The position numbers were made by a program, and so were the translations under genes. The notes under the pieces are model-generated. The model saw only the letters and a list, made by a program, of their open reading frames with translations, was not told the DNA's origin and did no database searches. This document shows positions 35,520 through 44,292 of a stretch of DNA of 64,000 nt, one piece after another. The DNA comes from Gaiellasilicea sp963731615 (GTDB lineage Bacteria > Actinomycetota > Thermoleophilia > Gaiellales > Gaiellaceae): positions 124,001 through 188,000 of the forward strand of contig CAVSWD010000002.1 of the NCBI GenBank assembly GCA_963731615.1, given 5' to 3'. Within the stretch, counting starts at the first letter, position 1, and each line of letters begins with the position of its first letter.

Positions 35520-36832
35520 GCCGTGCTCCTCGCCGACTGCGCGTTGGCGCGGTCCGAGACGAGCAGCAGCAGCGCGAGCAGGATGAAGTTGGCGACGACG
35601 CTCGAGCCGCCGTAAGAGATGAAGGGAAGCGTGATCCCGGTCAGCGGGATCACACGCAGGACGCCGCCGACGATGATGAACGTCTGCAGCGCGAAGCCGA
35701 ACGTGAGTCCGGCGGCGAGCAGCTTCGAGAAGCCGTCATCGGCCTGGAGCGCGACTCGGAACCCGCGCGCGACGAAGAGCATGAAGACGACGAGCAGGCC
35801 GGCGGCGCCGACGAGCCCCAGCTCCTGCGCGATCGCCGAGTAGATGAAGTCGGTGTTCAGGTACGGGATGATCGGATCGCCGGCCGTCGTCGTGAACGTG
35901 CCCTTGCCGAGCCCCGTTCCCCCGAAGCCGCCGTTGCCGATCGAGTACAGGCTCTTGACGAGCTGGAAGGAGCCGCAGTCCTGACGCAGCGCGAGGTCTC
36001 CGGTCTGCGCGCAGAAGACAGGCTCCTCCGTCCACGGCCGCAGCCAGATCGTGACGCGGTCGTGCACATGGCCGACGAACTGGTACACGAATGCGGCCCC
36101 GCCGACGAAGAGCGCCAGGCCTGCCGCGGCGAAGGCAGCGCGGCCGGTGGCGGCGTAGAGCATCGCGAGGAAGATCCCGAACTGGAGCAGCGCGCTGCCG
36201 AGATCGTTCGTCTGCACCAGCACGAGCATGGCGGCGCCCCAGATCAGGAGCAGCGGCCCGAAGTCCTTGATCCGGCCCTGGGCGAGCACCTCGCGCTTGT
36301 CGCGCAGGTACCCGGCCAGAAAGATGATCAGGAAGATCTTGGCCAGCTCGCCGGGCTGGAACTGGAAGGCGCCCACCTTCACCCAGAGCCGCGCGCCGTT
36401 GATCGTCTGCCCGATCCCCGGCAGGGCAGGTAGCAGCAGCAGCAGAATCGCCGCGATCCCGAAGAGGTACTTGTACGACTCGAGGACGCGGTAGTCGTGG
36501 CGCAGGAGGATCAGCGTCAGCGCGAAGAGGCCGATCCCGATCACGATCCAGAGGCTCTGCCGGAAGGCATCGTCCGGATTGAGCCGGTAGATCGTCGTCA
36601 CGCCGAGCGCGGAGAGGAGAGCCGCGAGCGGGAGCAGGACGGGATCGGCGTAGGGGACCGCGAAGCGGGTCACGAGATGAGCGCCGAGATAGAGCGCGAC
36701 GAAGATGCCGGCGTAGGTGAGCGACCCGGCGTCGACGAGCGACGACCGGGCGATGTAGACGCTCGCAAAGCCGATGGCGGTGAGCAGACCGACTGCGATC
36801 AGGAAGAGCAGCTCGCGGTTGCGCAGAGTCAG
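35516..36832 (-). CDS. rodA: SEDS peptidoglycan glycosyltransferase RodA/FtsW family, probable CTG start
   Basis: 438-residue polytopic membrane protein polymerising lipid II. Conserved blocks are NGARLWVKVGAFQFQPGELAKI, the catalytic Asp region LVQTNDLGSALL, and GGVLRVIPLTGITLPFISYGGSS. The first ordinary start (GTG 36673) would drop a membrane segment that is encoded in frame upstream (RNRELLFLIAVGLLTAIGF) and matches actinobacterial RodA. CTG at 36832 forms a 4-nt CTGA overlap with the pstP stop, so I place the start there. Start position inferred; product secure. Confidence 0.9.
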   Translation of the reverse strand: MTLRNRELLFLIAVGLLTAIGFASVYIARSSLVDAGSLTYAGIFVALYLGAHLVTRFAVPYADPVLLPLAALLSALGVTTIYRLNPDDAFRQSLWIVIGIGLFALTLILLRHDYRVLESYKYLFGIAAILLLLLPALPGIGQTINGARLWVKVGAFQFQPGELAKIFLIIFLAGYLRDKREVLAQGRIKDFGPLLLIWGAAMLVLVQTNDLGSALLQFGIFLAMLYAATGRAAFAAAGLALFVGGAAFVYQFVGHVHDRVTIWLRPWTEEPVFCAQTGDLALRQDCGSFQLVKSLYSIGNGGFGGTGLGKGTFTTTAGDPIIPYLNTDFIYSAIAQELGLVGAAGLLVVFMLFVARGFRVALQADDGFSKLLAAGLTFGFALQTFIIVGGVLRVIPLTGITLPFISYGGSSVVANFILLALLLLVSDRANAQSARSTA

Positions 36833-37818
36833 CGCGAGAGCCCCCAGATGGTGAGCAGGGCGATCGCGAGCACGAGGAGCAGGAGCGCGAGGAGCGGGAG
36901 CAGGCGGCGGCGGCGCTCTTCAGGCTCTGCCGGCTCGGCTTCGGCCTGCTGCAGGTGCTCCTCGATCAGCGCGGCCGGAATCACGGCGGTGTCGACGGCC
37001 GGAACCGGGTCGAGCCCGGACAGCGTGTCCTCGTCGTCCTCGTTGTCCTCGTCGGCCGGCGCAGGCGCACCGACGGCGGGCGCGGCCACGGTCTGCTCGA
37101 CGGTGCCGTCGCCGGCGATCTCGAAGAGGACGACGGTGATGTTGTCCTCGCCGCCGCCCTCGTTCGCAGCGTCTACGAGGGCGCGCGCGGCGTGGTCGAG
37201 GTCCGTGTTGTCGACGAGCAGCGCCTGAATTTCGCCGTCGGAGACCATCGACGTCAGCCCGTCGGAGCAGACCAGGTAGAGGTCACCCGGCTCGGCCGCG
37301 ATCGTGAACGCGTCGACGTCCACGTCCGGCTCGGTCCCGAGCGCACGCGTGATCACCGAGCGCTGAGGATGTACCTCCGCCTCCTCCGGAGAGAGCTTGC
37401 CGCTGCGAAGCAGCTCGCCGACCAGCGAGTGATCGTCTGTGAGCTGCTCGAGCTGCTCGCCTCGAACGCGGTAGGCGCGCGAGTCGCCGACGTGGCCGAT
37501 CGCGATCGAGTCGTCTGAGGCATCCACGAGCGCAACCGTCATCGTCGTTCCCATCCCGGAAGCGGCGAGATCCTCGCTCGAACGCTGGAAGACACGGCGG
37601 TTCGCCTCCTGGATCAGCGACGTAACGCGTTCCTCGCCGCGCTCTTCCCCCTGCGCCTCCTCCAGGACCGCGGCCGCGAGGCCGGATGCGACCTCGCCCG
37701 CCTGCGCGCCGCCCATCCCGTCCGCGACCGCGAAGAGCGGTGGCTCGCAGACGAAGACGTCCTCGTTGTGGCGCCGCCGGCGGCCGGGGTCCGTCAGGCC
37801 TGCGACGCGCCCGATCAC
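36829..37818 (-). CDS. pstP: PP2C-type Ser/Thr phosphatase PstP
   Basis: 329 residues. PP2C motifs TDPGRRRRHNEDVF, VADGMGGAQAGEVAS, VCSDGLTSMVSD and GGGEDNITVVLF bind the catalytic metals. An acidic linker and one C-terminal membrane helix (LLALLLLVLAIALLTIWGL) follow. It reverses PknB-type phosphorylation. GTG overlaps the fhaB stop. Confidence 0.95.
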   Translation of the reverse strand: MIGRVAGLTDPGRRRRHNEDVFVCEPPLFAVADGMGGAQAGEVASGLAAAVLEEAQGEERGEERVTSLIQEANRRVFQRSSEDLAASGMGTTMTVALVDASDDSIAIGHVGDSRAYRVRGEQLEQLTDDHSLVGELLRSGKLSPEEAEVHPQRSVITRALGTEPDVDVDAFTIAAEPGDLYLVCSDGLTSMVSDGEIQALLVDNTDLDHAARALVDAANEGGGEDNITVVLFEIAGDGTVEQTVAAPAVGAPAPADEDNEDDEDTLSGLDPVPAVDTAVIPAALIEEHLQQAEAEPAEPEERRRRLLPLLALLLLVLAIALLTIWGLSR

Positions 37819-38297
37819 AGCTCCACCCGGAAGTCGGTCTGGCCGATGCGGACGATGTCCCCCTTGGCGAGACGGCGCGGCGTGGTCACGCGTGCGCCGT
37901 TGACGAAGGTGCCGTTCGAGGAGCCGATGTCCTCGACCCAGAGTCCGTCGCGCTTCGATTCGAAGCGAGCGTGCTCGGCCGAGGCGAACTCGTCGCCGTC
38001 GAGCGGCACCTCGTTCTGACCTCCCCGGCCGACGGCGACCGGCAGCGAATCGACCGGCACCTCCTCGCCCTTGTCCAGCGCCGGGCTCTTGAGGACGACG
38101 AGTTTCGCGCGCTGAACCGGGTCGAGCCCGAGCCCGGTGGCGGTGGTCGGCCGCATGATCACGCTCTCGCCCGCTCCCGCGCTGCCGGCGCCGAAATCGC
38201 GCGTGGCGCTGCGCACGATCCGCCAGATGAAGAGGTAGAGCAGGACGATGAAGGCGACCTTGAGCACGAGCAGTGCCTCGTCGACGGCGATGTTCAC
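37815..38297 (-). CDS. fhaB: FHA-domain protein FhaB (FipA)
   Basis: 160 residues: an N-terminal membrane helix (LLVLKVAFIVLLYLFIW), a linker, and an FHA phosphothreonine-binding domain (VAVGRGGQNEVPL..., SSNGTFVNG). The FHA domain docks phosphorylated PknB/PbpA partners. The linker Thr-rich stretch (RPTTATG) is the typical phospho-target region. GTG at 38297 overlaps the fhaA stop. Confidence 0.93.
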   Translation of the reverse strand: MNIAVDEALLVLKVAFIVLLYLFIWRIVRSATRDFGAGSAGAGESVIMRPTTATGLGLDPVQRAKLVVLKSPALDKGEEVPVDSLPVAVGRGGQNEVPLDGDEFASAEHARFESKRDGLWVEDIGSSNGTFVNGARVTTPRRLAKGDIVRIGQTDFRVEL

Positions 38298-39076
38298 GAC
38301 GTCCGCGTCTTTCCGAACACGAGCTCGGCTGCGCCGAGCGTGATCGTGTCGCCGTCCGAGAGCTTCGAGCGCGAGACTCGCCGGCCGTTCAGCTCGGTCC
38401 CGTTGGTCGAGTCGAGATCGACGAGCCACCAGTTGGCGCCTTCACGGCGGAGCTCGGCGTGCCGGCGCGACACGTTTGCGTCCTCGACGCGGACGTCGCA
38501 GTCCTTCGAGCGCCCGAGGACGACCTTGCCGCCTTCGAGCGCGTGCGTGCGGCCGTTCATCGTCAGCGCGAACCGCTCCTCCTCGAGCCCGAGCTCGGCC
38601 GGAGAGACGGCCTCGGTCTGCTGCGGCGCCTTCGCCTTGTAGATCATCGTCGCTCCGGCCTCCACCTGGGACGCGGGCTCGTCGAGCTGAGGGCCGAGCT
38701 TGCCCTCCGGCTGCACCATCCGGGTCGCGATCCCGAACTCGCCGATCGAGAGGTCGGCGTCCGTGTGCATGAGCACGTTCGGCGGCGTCAGCATCGCGTA
38801 GGTCTCGCGGCGCGCATGCTCGATCAGGTAGTCCTGGAGCTCCCCGATCAGCGAGCCCTCGTAGCCCGCGAACTGCTCCCGATCGGTCTCGGAGAGGTAG
38901 ACGGAGTACTCGTTCGGGACGTAGACCCGTGAGACCGAGATCGTGCGGTGCTCGTCCATCTCCTTGGCCAGCTTGCGGGCGAGTTCGACCGGTTGCACGT
39001 GGGTTCGGAAGGCACGGCCGAACACGCCCTCGAAGAGGCCTTCGATCTTCTGCTCGATGCTGCGGAGGACGCTCAT
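38294..39076 (-). CDS. fhaA: FhaA: DUF3662 plus FHA domain
   Basis: 260 residues. N-terminal DUF3662 domain (SIEQKIEGLFEGVFGRAF...VYVPNEYSVYLS), a linker with Thr/Tyr residues, and a C-terminal FHA domain (VLGRSKDCDVRVED, SRRHAEL, DSTNGTELNGRRV). In mycobacteria it links MviN (MurJ) to PknB signalling (family knowledge). ATG at 39076. First of the overlapping fhaA-to-ddl run. Confidence 0.94.
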   Translation of the reverse strand: MSVLRSIEQKIEGLFEGVFGRAFRTHVQPVELARKLAKEMDEHRTISVSRVYVPNEYSVYLSETDREQFAGYEGSLIGELQDYLIEHARRETYAMLTPPNVLMHTDADLSIGEFGIATRMVQPEGKLGPQLDEPASQVEAGATMIYKAKAPQQTEAVSPAELGLEEERFALTMNGRTHALEGGKVVLGRSKDCDVRVEDANVSRRHAELRREGANWWLVDLDSTNGTELNGRRVSRSKLSDGDTITLGAAELVFGKTRTS

Positions 39077-39117
39077 TCGCTCGGGTGGTGTTACCCCCGG
39101 CCGCAACTCTAATGCTC

Positions 39118-39225
39118 AGATGGTTGATGCCACGATTCCGGGCGCTCGGGACGTGATCTGGCGTGTCTGGGCCGCTCCCGGCCAGCGCACGCCCCGAGAC
39201 GGACGTTTCATGGCATCAACCATCT
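39118..39225. repeat. Long inverted repeat forming a rod-like hairpin between kinase gene and fhaA
   Basis: A perfect 15-bp outer stem (AGATGGTTGATGCCA, 39118-39132, with 39211-39225) encloses further pairs: CTCGGG/CCCGAG (39145-39150 with 39193-39198), GCGTG/CACGC (39161-39165 with 39188-39192) and CTGG/CCAG. It fills the gap between the upstream kinase stop and fhaA. It could be a terminator/attenuator, a small RNA or a short mobile repeat. Confidence 0.6.
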
Positions 39226-40811
39226 CAGCCGCGGGCGGACTTGAGCGCGAGCCCGGCGCAGGTGAGCCAGACCGCGAGCACGAGCGGGATTGCGGGGGCG
39301 GCCGGCGCCGCCAGCAGGGTCGCTGCGAGTGCCGCCGCACCGAATCCGGCGATCCGCCACGGGGTGCGTGCGTACGGGAGCGCAATTGCCATCGCGGCGA
39401 GCGCCAGCGCCTCGAGCGCCAGGCCGGGAGGAACGGCGGCGACGAGTGCGCGGACGGTCTCGGTCACGCTCTCCGTCTCGGCGAGGCCGAGCGGTGCGGG
39501 CACGCCCTGGGCGAAGGGGAGGGCGGCGCCACGCATCCCGGCCGCGATTGCCGCAACGGCGACGGCGACGACCGCCTGCGCGGCGCGGCGGGCAGTGCCG
39601 CGCGCGGCCAGGACGGCGACCGGGACGAGCGCGATCAACCCGAGCGGCGCGAGCAGCGGGCCGGCAAGAAAGAGGAGGCCTGCCCGTGGGTCGCGCCACG
39701 CGAGCGCCAGCCAGGCAACTGCGAGCGCCGCGTAGACCACCGCGAGCCCGAAGGCCAGGTTCCCGAGCGGCAAGATCGGGGCGGCAAGGGCGATTGCGAG
39801 CCCGAGCCGCGGGTGGAAGAACGCCGCAGCGGCAGCAACGACGGCGAGTGCCGGCGCCCAGCCGGTGGGGTAGAACGGCAGCGCCGCGCCACCGAGGAAG
39901 GCCGCCGCACCGGCGGCTGCGGCAGGCGCCAGGCGGAGAAGAGTTTGTGTTGAATCAACACTTTCGATCTTCTTCGAACGCTTTCGCTCCGTCACCGCGC
40001 CGCGCAGCTCGGCCGCGAGCGCCGCGGCGGACGGCCGCTTCGCCGGGTCGAGCGCGACCGCCTGGCCGACGGCGGCGAGCAATCCCTTCGGCAGGTCGGG
40101 CCGCTCCGCCTGCAGCGGCGGGGCGCCTGCCTCGATCGTCCCGGCCATCTGCTGCAGCGGCACGCCCCAGAACGGGTGCTTGGCCGCGAGGGCTTCCCAG
40201 AGCAGAATGCCGACGCCCCAGACGTCGCTGGCGGGGCCGGCTTCCTCACCGCGCAGCCGTTCGGGCGAGATGTACGCGAGCGTGCCGGGCACGTCGCCGA
40301 CCGCGGTCAGCGTCTCCGCCTCGTCGAACTGGGCGAGACCGAAGTCGAGCAACCGCACCGAGATCCCCTCCGCCTCGGCGAGGAGGACGTTCGAGGGCTT
40401 CACGTCCCGGTGGATGATTCCGCGCTGGTGTGCATGTGCGAGCCCTTCGAGGATCTGAGCCGCGGCTTCGACCGTATCTGCGTCGCTCAGCTGCCCCGAC
40501 CGCATCGCTTCGCGCAGGGTCTGGCCGCCGACATACTCGTACGCGATGTAGACGTGTCCCGAGTCGGAGCCGAAGCCGTAGGCGCGCAGACAGCGCTCGT
40601 GGCGCAGGCGGGATGCCGCTTCAGCCTCGCGCTCGGCACGATGCGCCGCCTTTCCCTCCCGGGGGATGATCTTGAGTGCGACATCGAGACCGTTGTGCTC
40701 GTCGCGCGCGAGCCAGACCGACCCCGAGCCGCCGCTTCCCAGCGGCCGCAGCGGCCGGTAGCGGTCGAGGACCAGTTCCCGGCGCGGGAGCGCTTGCGGA
40801 GCGACAGACAC
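39225..40811 (-). CDS. Ser/Thr protein kinase with polytopic C-terminal membrane domain
   Basis: 528 residues. Kinase domain at about 17-270: GSGGSGSVWLA, VALKII, IIHRDVKPSN, LLDFGLAQFD. The second half (about 300-528) is Ala/Leu-rich with six or more membrane segments and no recognised ligand domain, unlike PASTA kinases. Start uncertain; GTG at 40811 precedes the kinase fold directly. It is upstream of fhaA in the same direction. An AT-rich palindrome is embedded at 39944-39965. Confidence 0.85.
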   Translation of the reverse strand: MSVAPQALPRRELVLDRYRPLRPLGSGGSGSVWLARDEHNGLDVALKIIPREGKAAHRAEREAEAASRLRHERCLRAYGFGSDSGHVYIAYEYVGGQTLREAMRSGQLSDADTVEAAAQILEGLAHAHQRGIIHRDVKPSNVLLAEAEGISVRLLDFGLAQFDEAETLTAVGDVPGTLAYISPERLRGEEAGPASDVWGVGILLWEALAAKHPFWGVPLQQMAGTIEAGAPPLQAERPDLPKGLLAAVGQAVALDPAKRPSAAALAAELRGAVTERKRSKKIESVDSTQTLLRLAPAAAAGAAAFLGGAALPFYPTGWAPALAVVAAAAAFFHPRLGLAIALAAPILPLGNLAFGLAVVYAALAVAWLALAWRDPRAGLLFLAGPLLAPLGLIALVPVAVLAARGTARRAAQAVVAVAVAAIAAGMRGAALPFAQGVPAPLGLAETESVTETVRALVAAVPPGLALEALALAAMAIALPYARTPWRIAGFGAAALAATLLAAPAAPAIPLVLAVWLTCAGLALKSARG

Positions 40812-40897
40812 GTCTCTGGTGGGTTGGCCGCGGTCGCAGAAACTCCTTTCCCGGCCGACCGAGCCGTTACAGTTGCCGCGATCCACCCGCTTTGCCC

Positions 40898-42052
40898 ATG
40901 ACCGAGCGCGAGTCCGACTTCGAGTTCGACTTCTTCGAGGAGCCAGCCACACAGGAGGCCTCGGGGCGCGACCGCACGGTCAAAGGGCCCCGTGGGCCCC
41001 GCGGGCCGAGGCTGCCGCGTGGGCCGATCCGGCCCGGGTTGACGCCGCTGCTGCGTCTGCTCGGCCTGATCGCGTTTGCGATCCTCATCGTCGTCCTGCT
41101 CCTGCTCTGGGCGCAGAGCTGCCAGGAGGAGCAGAAGCGAGACTCGTACGCCGACTACATGACCGAGATGTCCGCGATTGCGAGCGACTCCGAGCGGATC
41201 GGGCGCGAGCTCAGCGACGTCCTGACGACACAGGGGATCAAGACGGCAGAGCTCCAGAAGCAGCTCTCCGCCCTCGTCGACCGGCAGGAGATCGGCGCCG
41301 AGGCTGCTCGCAGCAAGATCGACGCTCCCGGACCGCTGCTCGACTCGCATGAGGCGTCGATCCAGGCGCTCGAGTTCCGAGTCAATGGTCTGACCGGCCT
41401 GGTCGAGGCGTTCCGGCGCACACAGGGCTCCAAGGACGCAGCCGCATCCGGCGCCCTGCTTGCGTCACAGGCAGAACGGCTCGTGTCCAGCGACGTGATC
41501 TGGGACGATGTCTTCAAGATTCCCGCAATTGCGACGCTCCGCCAGCAGGACATCAGCGGCGTCGAGGTTCCGGACTCGAACTTCGTCCAGACGCCCGACC
41601 TCGCCAGCACGCGGTCGATGGTGCCGATCTGGGAGCGGATCAACGGCTCGGCTGCGTCGGGCAGCGGCACTCCGACCGGGCTGCACGGCACCAACATCGA
41701 GTCGGTCAAGGTCGTCCCCGGCGGCGAGACGCTCTCGACGACGACCGAGAACGTGATCGAGGCGACGCCCGATCTCGCGTTCGCGGTCGCGGTCGCCAAC
41801 GGCGGCGACAGCCAGGAGGTCGACATCGAGGTGACGCTGACGATCCAGCAGAGCCCGACGCCGATCGTGAAGAAGCAGAAGATCGACCTGATCAACCCGG
41901 GGGAGACCAAGACCGTCGCCTTCCGCGAGTTCCCGTCGGTCGACTTCAGCGAGCGCCGGGTGATGCGCATCGACGTCGATCCGGTCCCGGGCGAGAGGGT
42001 CACGAGCAACAACACGGCCGAGTACCCGGTCACCTTCTCGCTCGCTCCCTGA
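40898..42052 (+). CDS. Membrane protein with coiled-coil and beta-sandwich ectodomain, unknown function
   Basis: 384 residues. The acidic N-terminus and a PRGPRGPRLPRGP linker precede one membrane helix (LLGLIAFAILIVVLLLLW, about 53-70). Residues 80-180 are helical (SERIGRELSDVLT...). The end (about 290-384) has strands like a CARDB-type domain (AFAVAVANGGDSQEVDIEVTL, INPGETKTVAF). No family name fits. The stop overlaps the DUF4446 gene by one base. Confidence 0.8.
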   Translation: MTERESDFEFDFFEEPATQEASGRDRTVKGPRGPRGPRLPRGPIRPGLTPLLRLLGLIAFAILIVVLLLLWAQSCQEEQKRDSYADYMTEMSAIASDSERIGRELSDVLTTQGIKTAELQKQLSALVDRQEIGAEAARSKIDAPGPLLDSHEASIQALEFRVNGLTGLVEAFRRTQGSKDAAASGALLASQAERLVSSDVIWDDVFKIPAIATLRQQDISGVEVPDSNFVQTPDLASTRSMVPIWERINGSAASGSGTPTGLHGTNIESVKVVPGGETLSTTTENVIEATPDLAFAVAVANGGDSQEVDIEVTLTIQQSPTPIVKKQKIDLINPGETKTVAFREFPSVDFSERRVMRIDVDPVPGERVTSNNTAEYPVTFSLAP

Positions 42053-42522
42053 TGACGGCCGAGCTCGCCGTCGCGATCGCAGCGGCGGTGGCCGCCGCGC
42101 TCGCGCTCGGCAGCTGCGTCTGGCTCTGGATCCGGCTCCGCCGCCTTCGCGCCGGGCAGCGAGTCCTGCTCGGAGGCGGCCGCTCGGATCTCGTCGACTT
42201 CGCCGTGTCGCTCCAGGGCCGAATCGACGACCTGCACCGGGTCGTCGACGAGATCGCGGCGGGCCTCTCGCGGGTCGATCAGCGCGTCGACGGATCGCTG
42301 ACGAATACCGCCGTCGTCCGCTACGACGCCTATGCCGGCACCGGCGGGCACCAGTCGGCGTCGTTCGCCTTCCTGGACGCTCACCGCACCGGCACGGTCG
42401 TGACGGCGATCCAGGGGCGCGACTACGCGCGTCTCTACGTCAAGGAGCTCGATCGCGGCCGCGCCCCGATCGCTCTGTCACCCGAGGAGCTCGAGGCAGT
42501 AGAGCGCGCGATGGCTAGATAA
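42052..42522 (+). CDS. DUF4446-family membrane protein
   Basis: 156 residues: an N-terminal membrane helix, a coiled segment (LHRVVDEIAAGLSRVDQRV) and the DUF4446 core VVRYDAYAGTGGHQSASFAFLDAHRTGTVVTAI. ATG shares a base with the preceding stop, so the pair is coupled. Function unknown. Confidence 0.87.
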   Translation: MTAELAVAIAAAVAAALALGSCVWLWIRLRRLRAGQRVLLGGGRSDLVDFAVSLQGRIDDLHRVVDEIAAGLSRVDQRVDGSLTNTAVVRYDAYAGTGGHQSASFAFLDAHRTGTVVTAIQGRDYARLYVKELDRGRAPIALSPEELEAVERAMAR

Positions 42523-42537
42523 AGCGGTTCACGCTGC

Positions 42538-42543
42538 TACGCT
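42538..42543 (+). promoter_or_regulatory. Extended -10 box (TGC-TACGCT) before the HNH gene
   Basis: Predicted start of transcription falls near 42550, at or just inside the TTG start region, so the leader is minimal. Confidence 0.4.
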
Positions 42544-42546
42544 CTG

Positions 42547-43062
42547 TTGAGTTTGCAACAGGTACTCGTCCTGAATGCAAGTTACGAGCCGCTGAACGTT
42601 TGCTCGGTGCGGCGCGCACACGTGCTCGTCTGGAAGGGCAAGGCCGAGGTGCTGGAAAGCCTGCCCAAGGGCCTGCGCTCGGCGACCGACACCTACGTCT
42701 GGCCGCACGTGATCCGGCTCGTCCAGTACGTCCGGGTGCCCCGCGCGATCCAGCGCAAGATCTCGCGGCGTGCGCTCTTCGCCCGTGACGGCTGGCGCTG
42801 CGTCTACTGCGGCACCTCCTCCGGCCGGCTGACGCTCGATCACGTCGTGCCGCGCTCGAAGGGTGGCGAGTCGATCTGGGAGAACGTGGTCACCGCCTGC
42901 GCGCCCTGCAACCTCCGCAAGGGCGACCGGATGCTGGAGGACTCGGGCCTGCACCTGAAGCGGCAGCCTCGCGCGCCGGCGCCGGTGCTCTTCATCCACC
43001 TGGCCTCGCCGACCATTCCCCACGTCTGGCAGCAGTATCTGCCCGGTACGGCCGCCGCGTAG
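42547..43062 (+). CDS. HNH endonuclease family protein
   Basis: 171 residues. VLVLNASYEPLNVCSVRRAHVLVWKGKAEV is the conserved N-terminal block of this small HNH family. The HNH core is CVYCGTSSGRLTLDHVVPRSKGG...ENVVTACAPCNLRKGDR, with two CxxC pairs for Zn. TTG starts at 42547 or 42553. No toxin or phage neighbours, so a housekeeping role is more likely than mobile-element origin. Confidence 0.9.
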   Translation: MSLQQVLVLNASYEPLNVCSVRRAHVLVWKGKAEVLESLPKGLRSATDTYVWPHVIRLVQYVRVPRAIQRKISRRALFARDGWRCVYCGTSSGRLTLDHVVPRSKGGESIWENVVTACAPCNLRKGDRMLEDSGLHLKRQPRAPAPVLFIHLASPTIPHVWQQYLPGTAAA

Positions 43063-43562
43063 TGGGCTTCACCTGCACCGTCTGTGGCGAGACGCACGCG
43101 GGAGAGACGCGGGACATCCGGCTGGGCCTGCCGCAGCCGATCTTCCTGCTCGACGACGAGGAGCGGAGCCGGAAGGCGTACGTCGAGGAAGACTTCGCGG
43201 TTCTGCACGCCGAGGCCGGCGATCGCTACTTCGTGCGGGCGCTGCTCGAGCTGCCGATCGAGGCCGACGACGGCTACTTCGGCTACGGCGCGTGGGTGGA
43301 GGTGAGCGAGGAGGACGTGGCCGCGCTCGGTGAGTTGTGGCACGACGAGGAGGGCTGGCGGAGCGAGCCCTTCGCTGGGACGCTCGCGAACGAGCTGAGC
43401 CCGTATGCGTTCACGGAGGGCCTGCCCGTGCAGATTCAGCTGCGAGACGTGCAGCTCCTACCGCTCGTCGAGCTGGTCGAGGCAAACCACGAGCTCGTGC
43501 GCGCCCAGCAGCACGGGATCTCGCGCCACCGCGCCCACGAGCTCGCGGCGACCGTCGCCTAG
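43062..43562 (+). CDS. DUF2199-domain protein
   Basis: 166 residues. Starts FTCTVCGETHAG (a CxxC pair) and continues GLPQPIFLLDDEERSRKA and YGAWVEVSEEDVAAL, as in DUF2199. GTG shares a base with the HNH stop. Convergent with the rhodanese gene, overlapping by 4 nt. Function unknown. Confidence 0.85.
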   Translation: MGFTCTVCGETHAGETRDIRLGLPQPIFLLDDEERSRKAYVEEDFAVLHAEAGDRYFVRALLELPIEADDGYFGYGAWVEVSEEDVAALGELWHDEEGWRSEPFAGTLANELSPYAFTEGLPVQIQLRDVQLLPLVELVEANHELVRAQQHGISRHRAHELAATVA

Positions 43563-44248
43563 CCGGTTTCGACCGGGCCGAGCGAGTACCACTCGCTGAA
43601 CGAGCCCGGGTAGAGGCGCGCGTCGTCGCGGCCGGCCAGGTGGAGCTCGTGGAGGACCGCGCAGGCCGTCACGCCCGAGCCGCAGTAGACGACGAGGTCC
43701 TCCGCATCCAGGAGCTCTTGCGGTAGCGGTGTCTCGGCCAGGAAGAAACGGTTGTGGGCGCCGGGGATGCGCCCGGCGACCGGGTCGATCGGCTCCACCT
43801 CACCGCGCCAGCGCTCGGGGGCACGGGCGTCGACCAGTGTCAGGCGCTCGTCGCCGACGCGGGCGAGCAGCTCGTTCGCGTCCGCGGTGTCGCCTGCCCG
43901 CGTCCGGGGCGTGAAGACGGCCGGCTCGATCTTCTCCACGCCCGGCCGCAGTGGGCCTTGCCAGCTGTCGAGCCGGAGGACGGCAGCGTCGTCGTGGCCG
44001 AAGTGGCGCAGGAGCCACCAGAGCCGAGCGGCGTAGCCCGTGCCTTCGTCGTAGCCGACGACGAGCGTGTCGGCTCCGATGCCGGCGGCTGAGGCCCAAG
44101 CTGCGAAGGCCGCGGCGGTCGGGAGCGGGTGACGGCCCCCGCCGTCCGTCCCTGTCAGGTCGGCTTCCGGATCGGCATGGGCGGCGCCGGGCACGTGCCC
44201 GGCGAGATACGCCTCGCGCGGACGGCAGTCGACGAAGCGCACGTTCAC
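43559..44248 (-). CDS. Thiosulfate/3-mercaptopyruvate sulfurtransferase (two rhodanese domains)
   Basis: 229 residues: an N-terminal inactive rhodanese domain (FVDCRPREAYLAGHVPGAAH) and a C-terminal active one with Cys in VVYCGSGVTACAVLHEL. It is shorter than the usual 280 but complete in motif order. Transfers sulfane sulfur. Start at 44248. Confidence 0.88.
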   Translation of the reverse strand: MNVRFVDCRPREAYLAGHVPGAAHADPEADLTGTDGGGRHPLPTAAAFAAWASAAGIGADTLVVGYDEGTGYAARLWWLLRHFGHDDAAVLRLDSWQGPLRPGVEKIEPAVFTPRTRAGDTADANELLARVGDERLTLVDARAPERWRGEVEPIDPVAGRIPGAHNRFFLAETPLPQELLDAEDLVVYCGSGVTACAVLHELHLAGRDDARLYPGSFSEWYSLGPVETG

Positions 44249-44276
44249 GGGGCCACTCTAGCGACGCATGAAATGC

Positions 44277-44282
44277 TACAAT
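44277..44282 (+). promoter_or_regulatory. Extended -10 promoter (TGC-TACAAT) of argG
   Basis: Near-consensus extended -10; transcription start predicted at about 44289, only 3-4 nt before the ATG. Confidence 0.6.
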
Positions 44283-44292
44283 AGAGAATAGT

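Noticed and set aside
32283..35615. A plus-strand open frame of about 1100 codons opposite pknB-pbpA
   Set aside because: Composition is typical of an antisense shadow of real genes; no recognisable domain or start signal.
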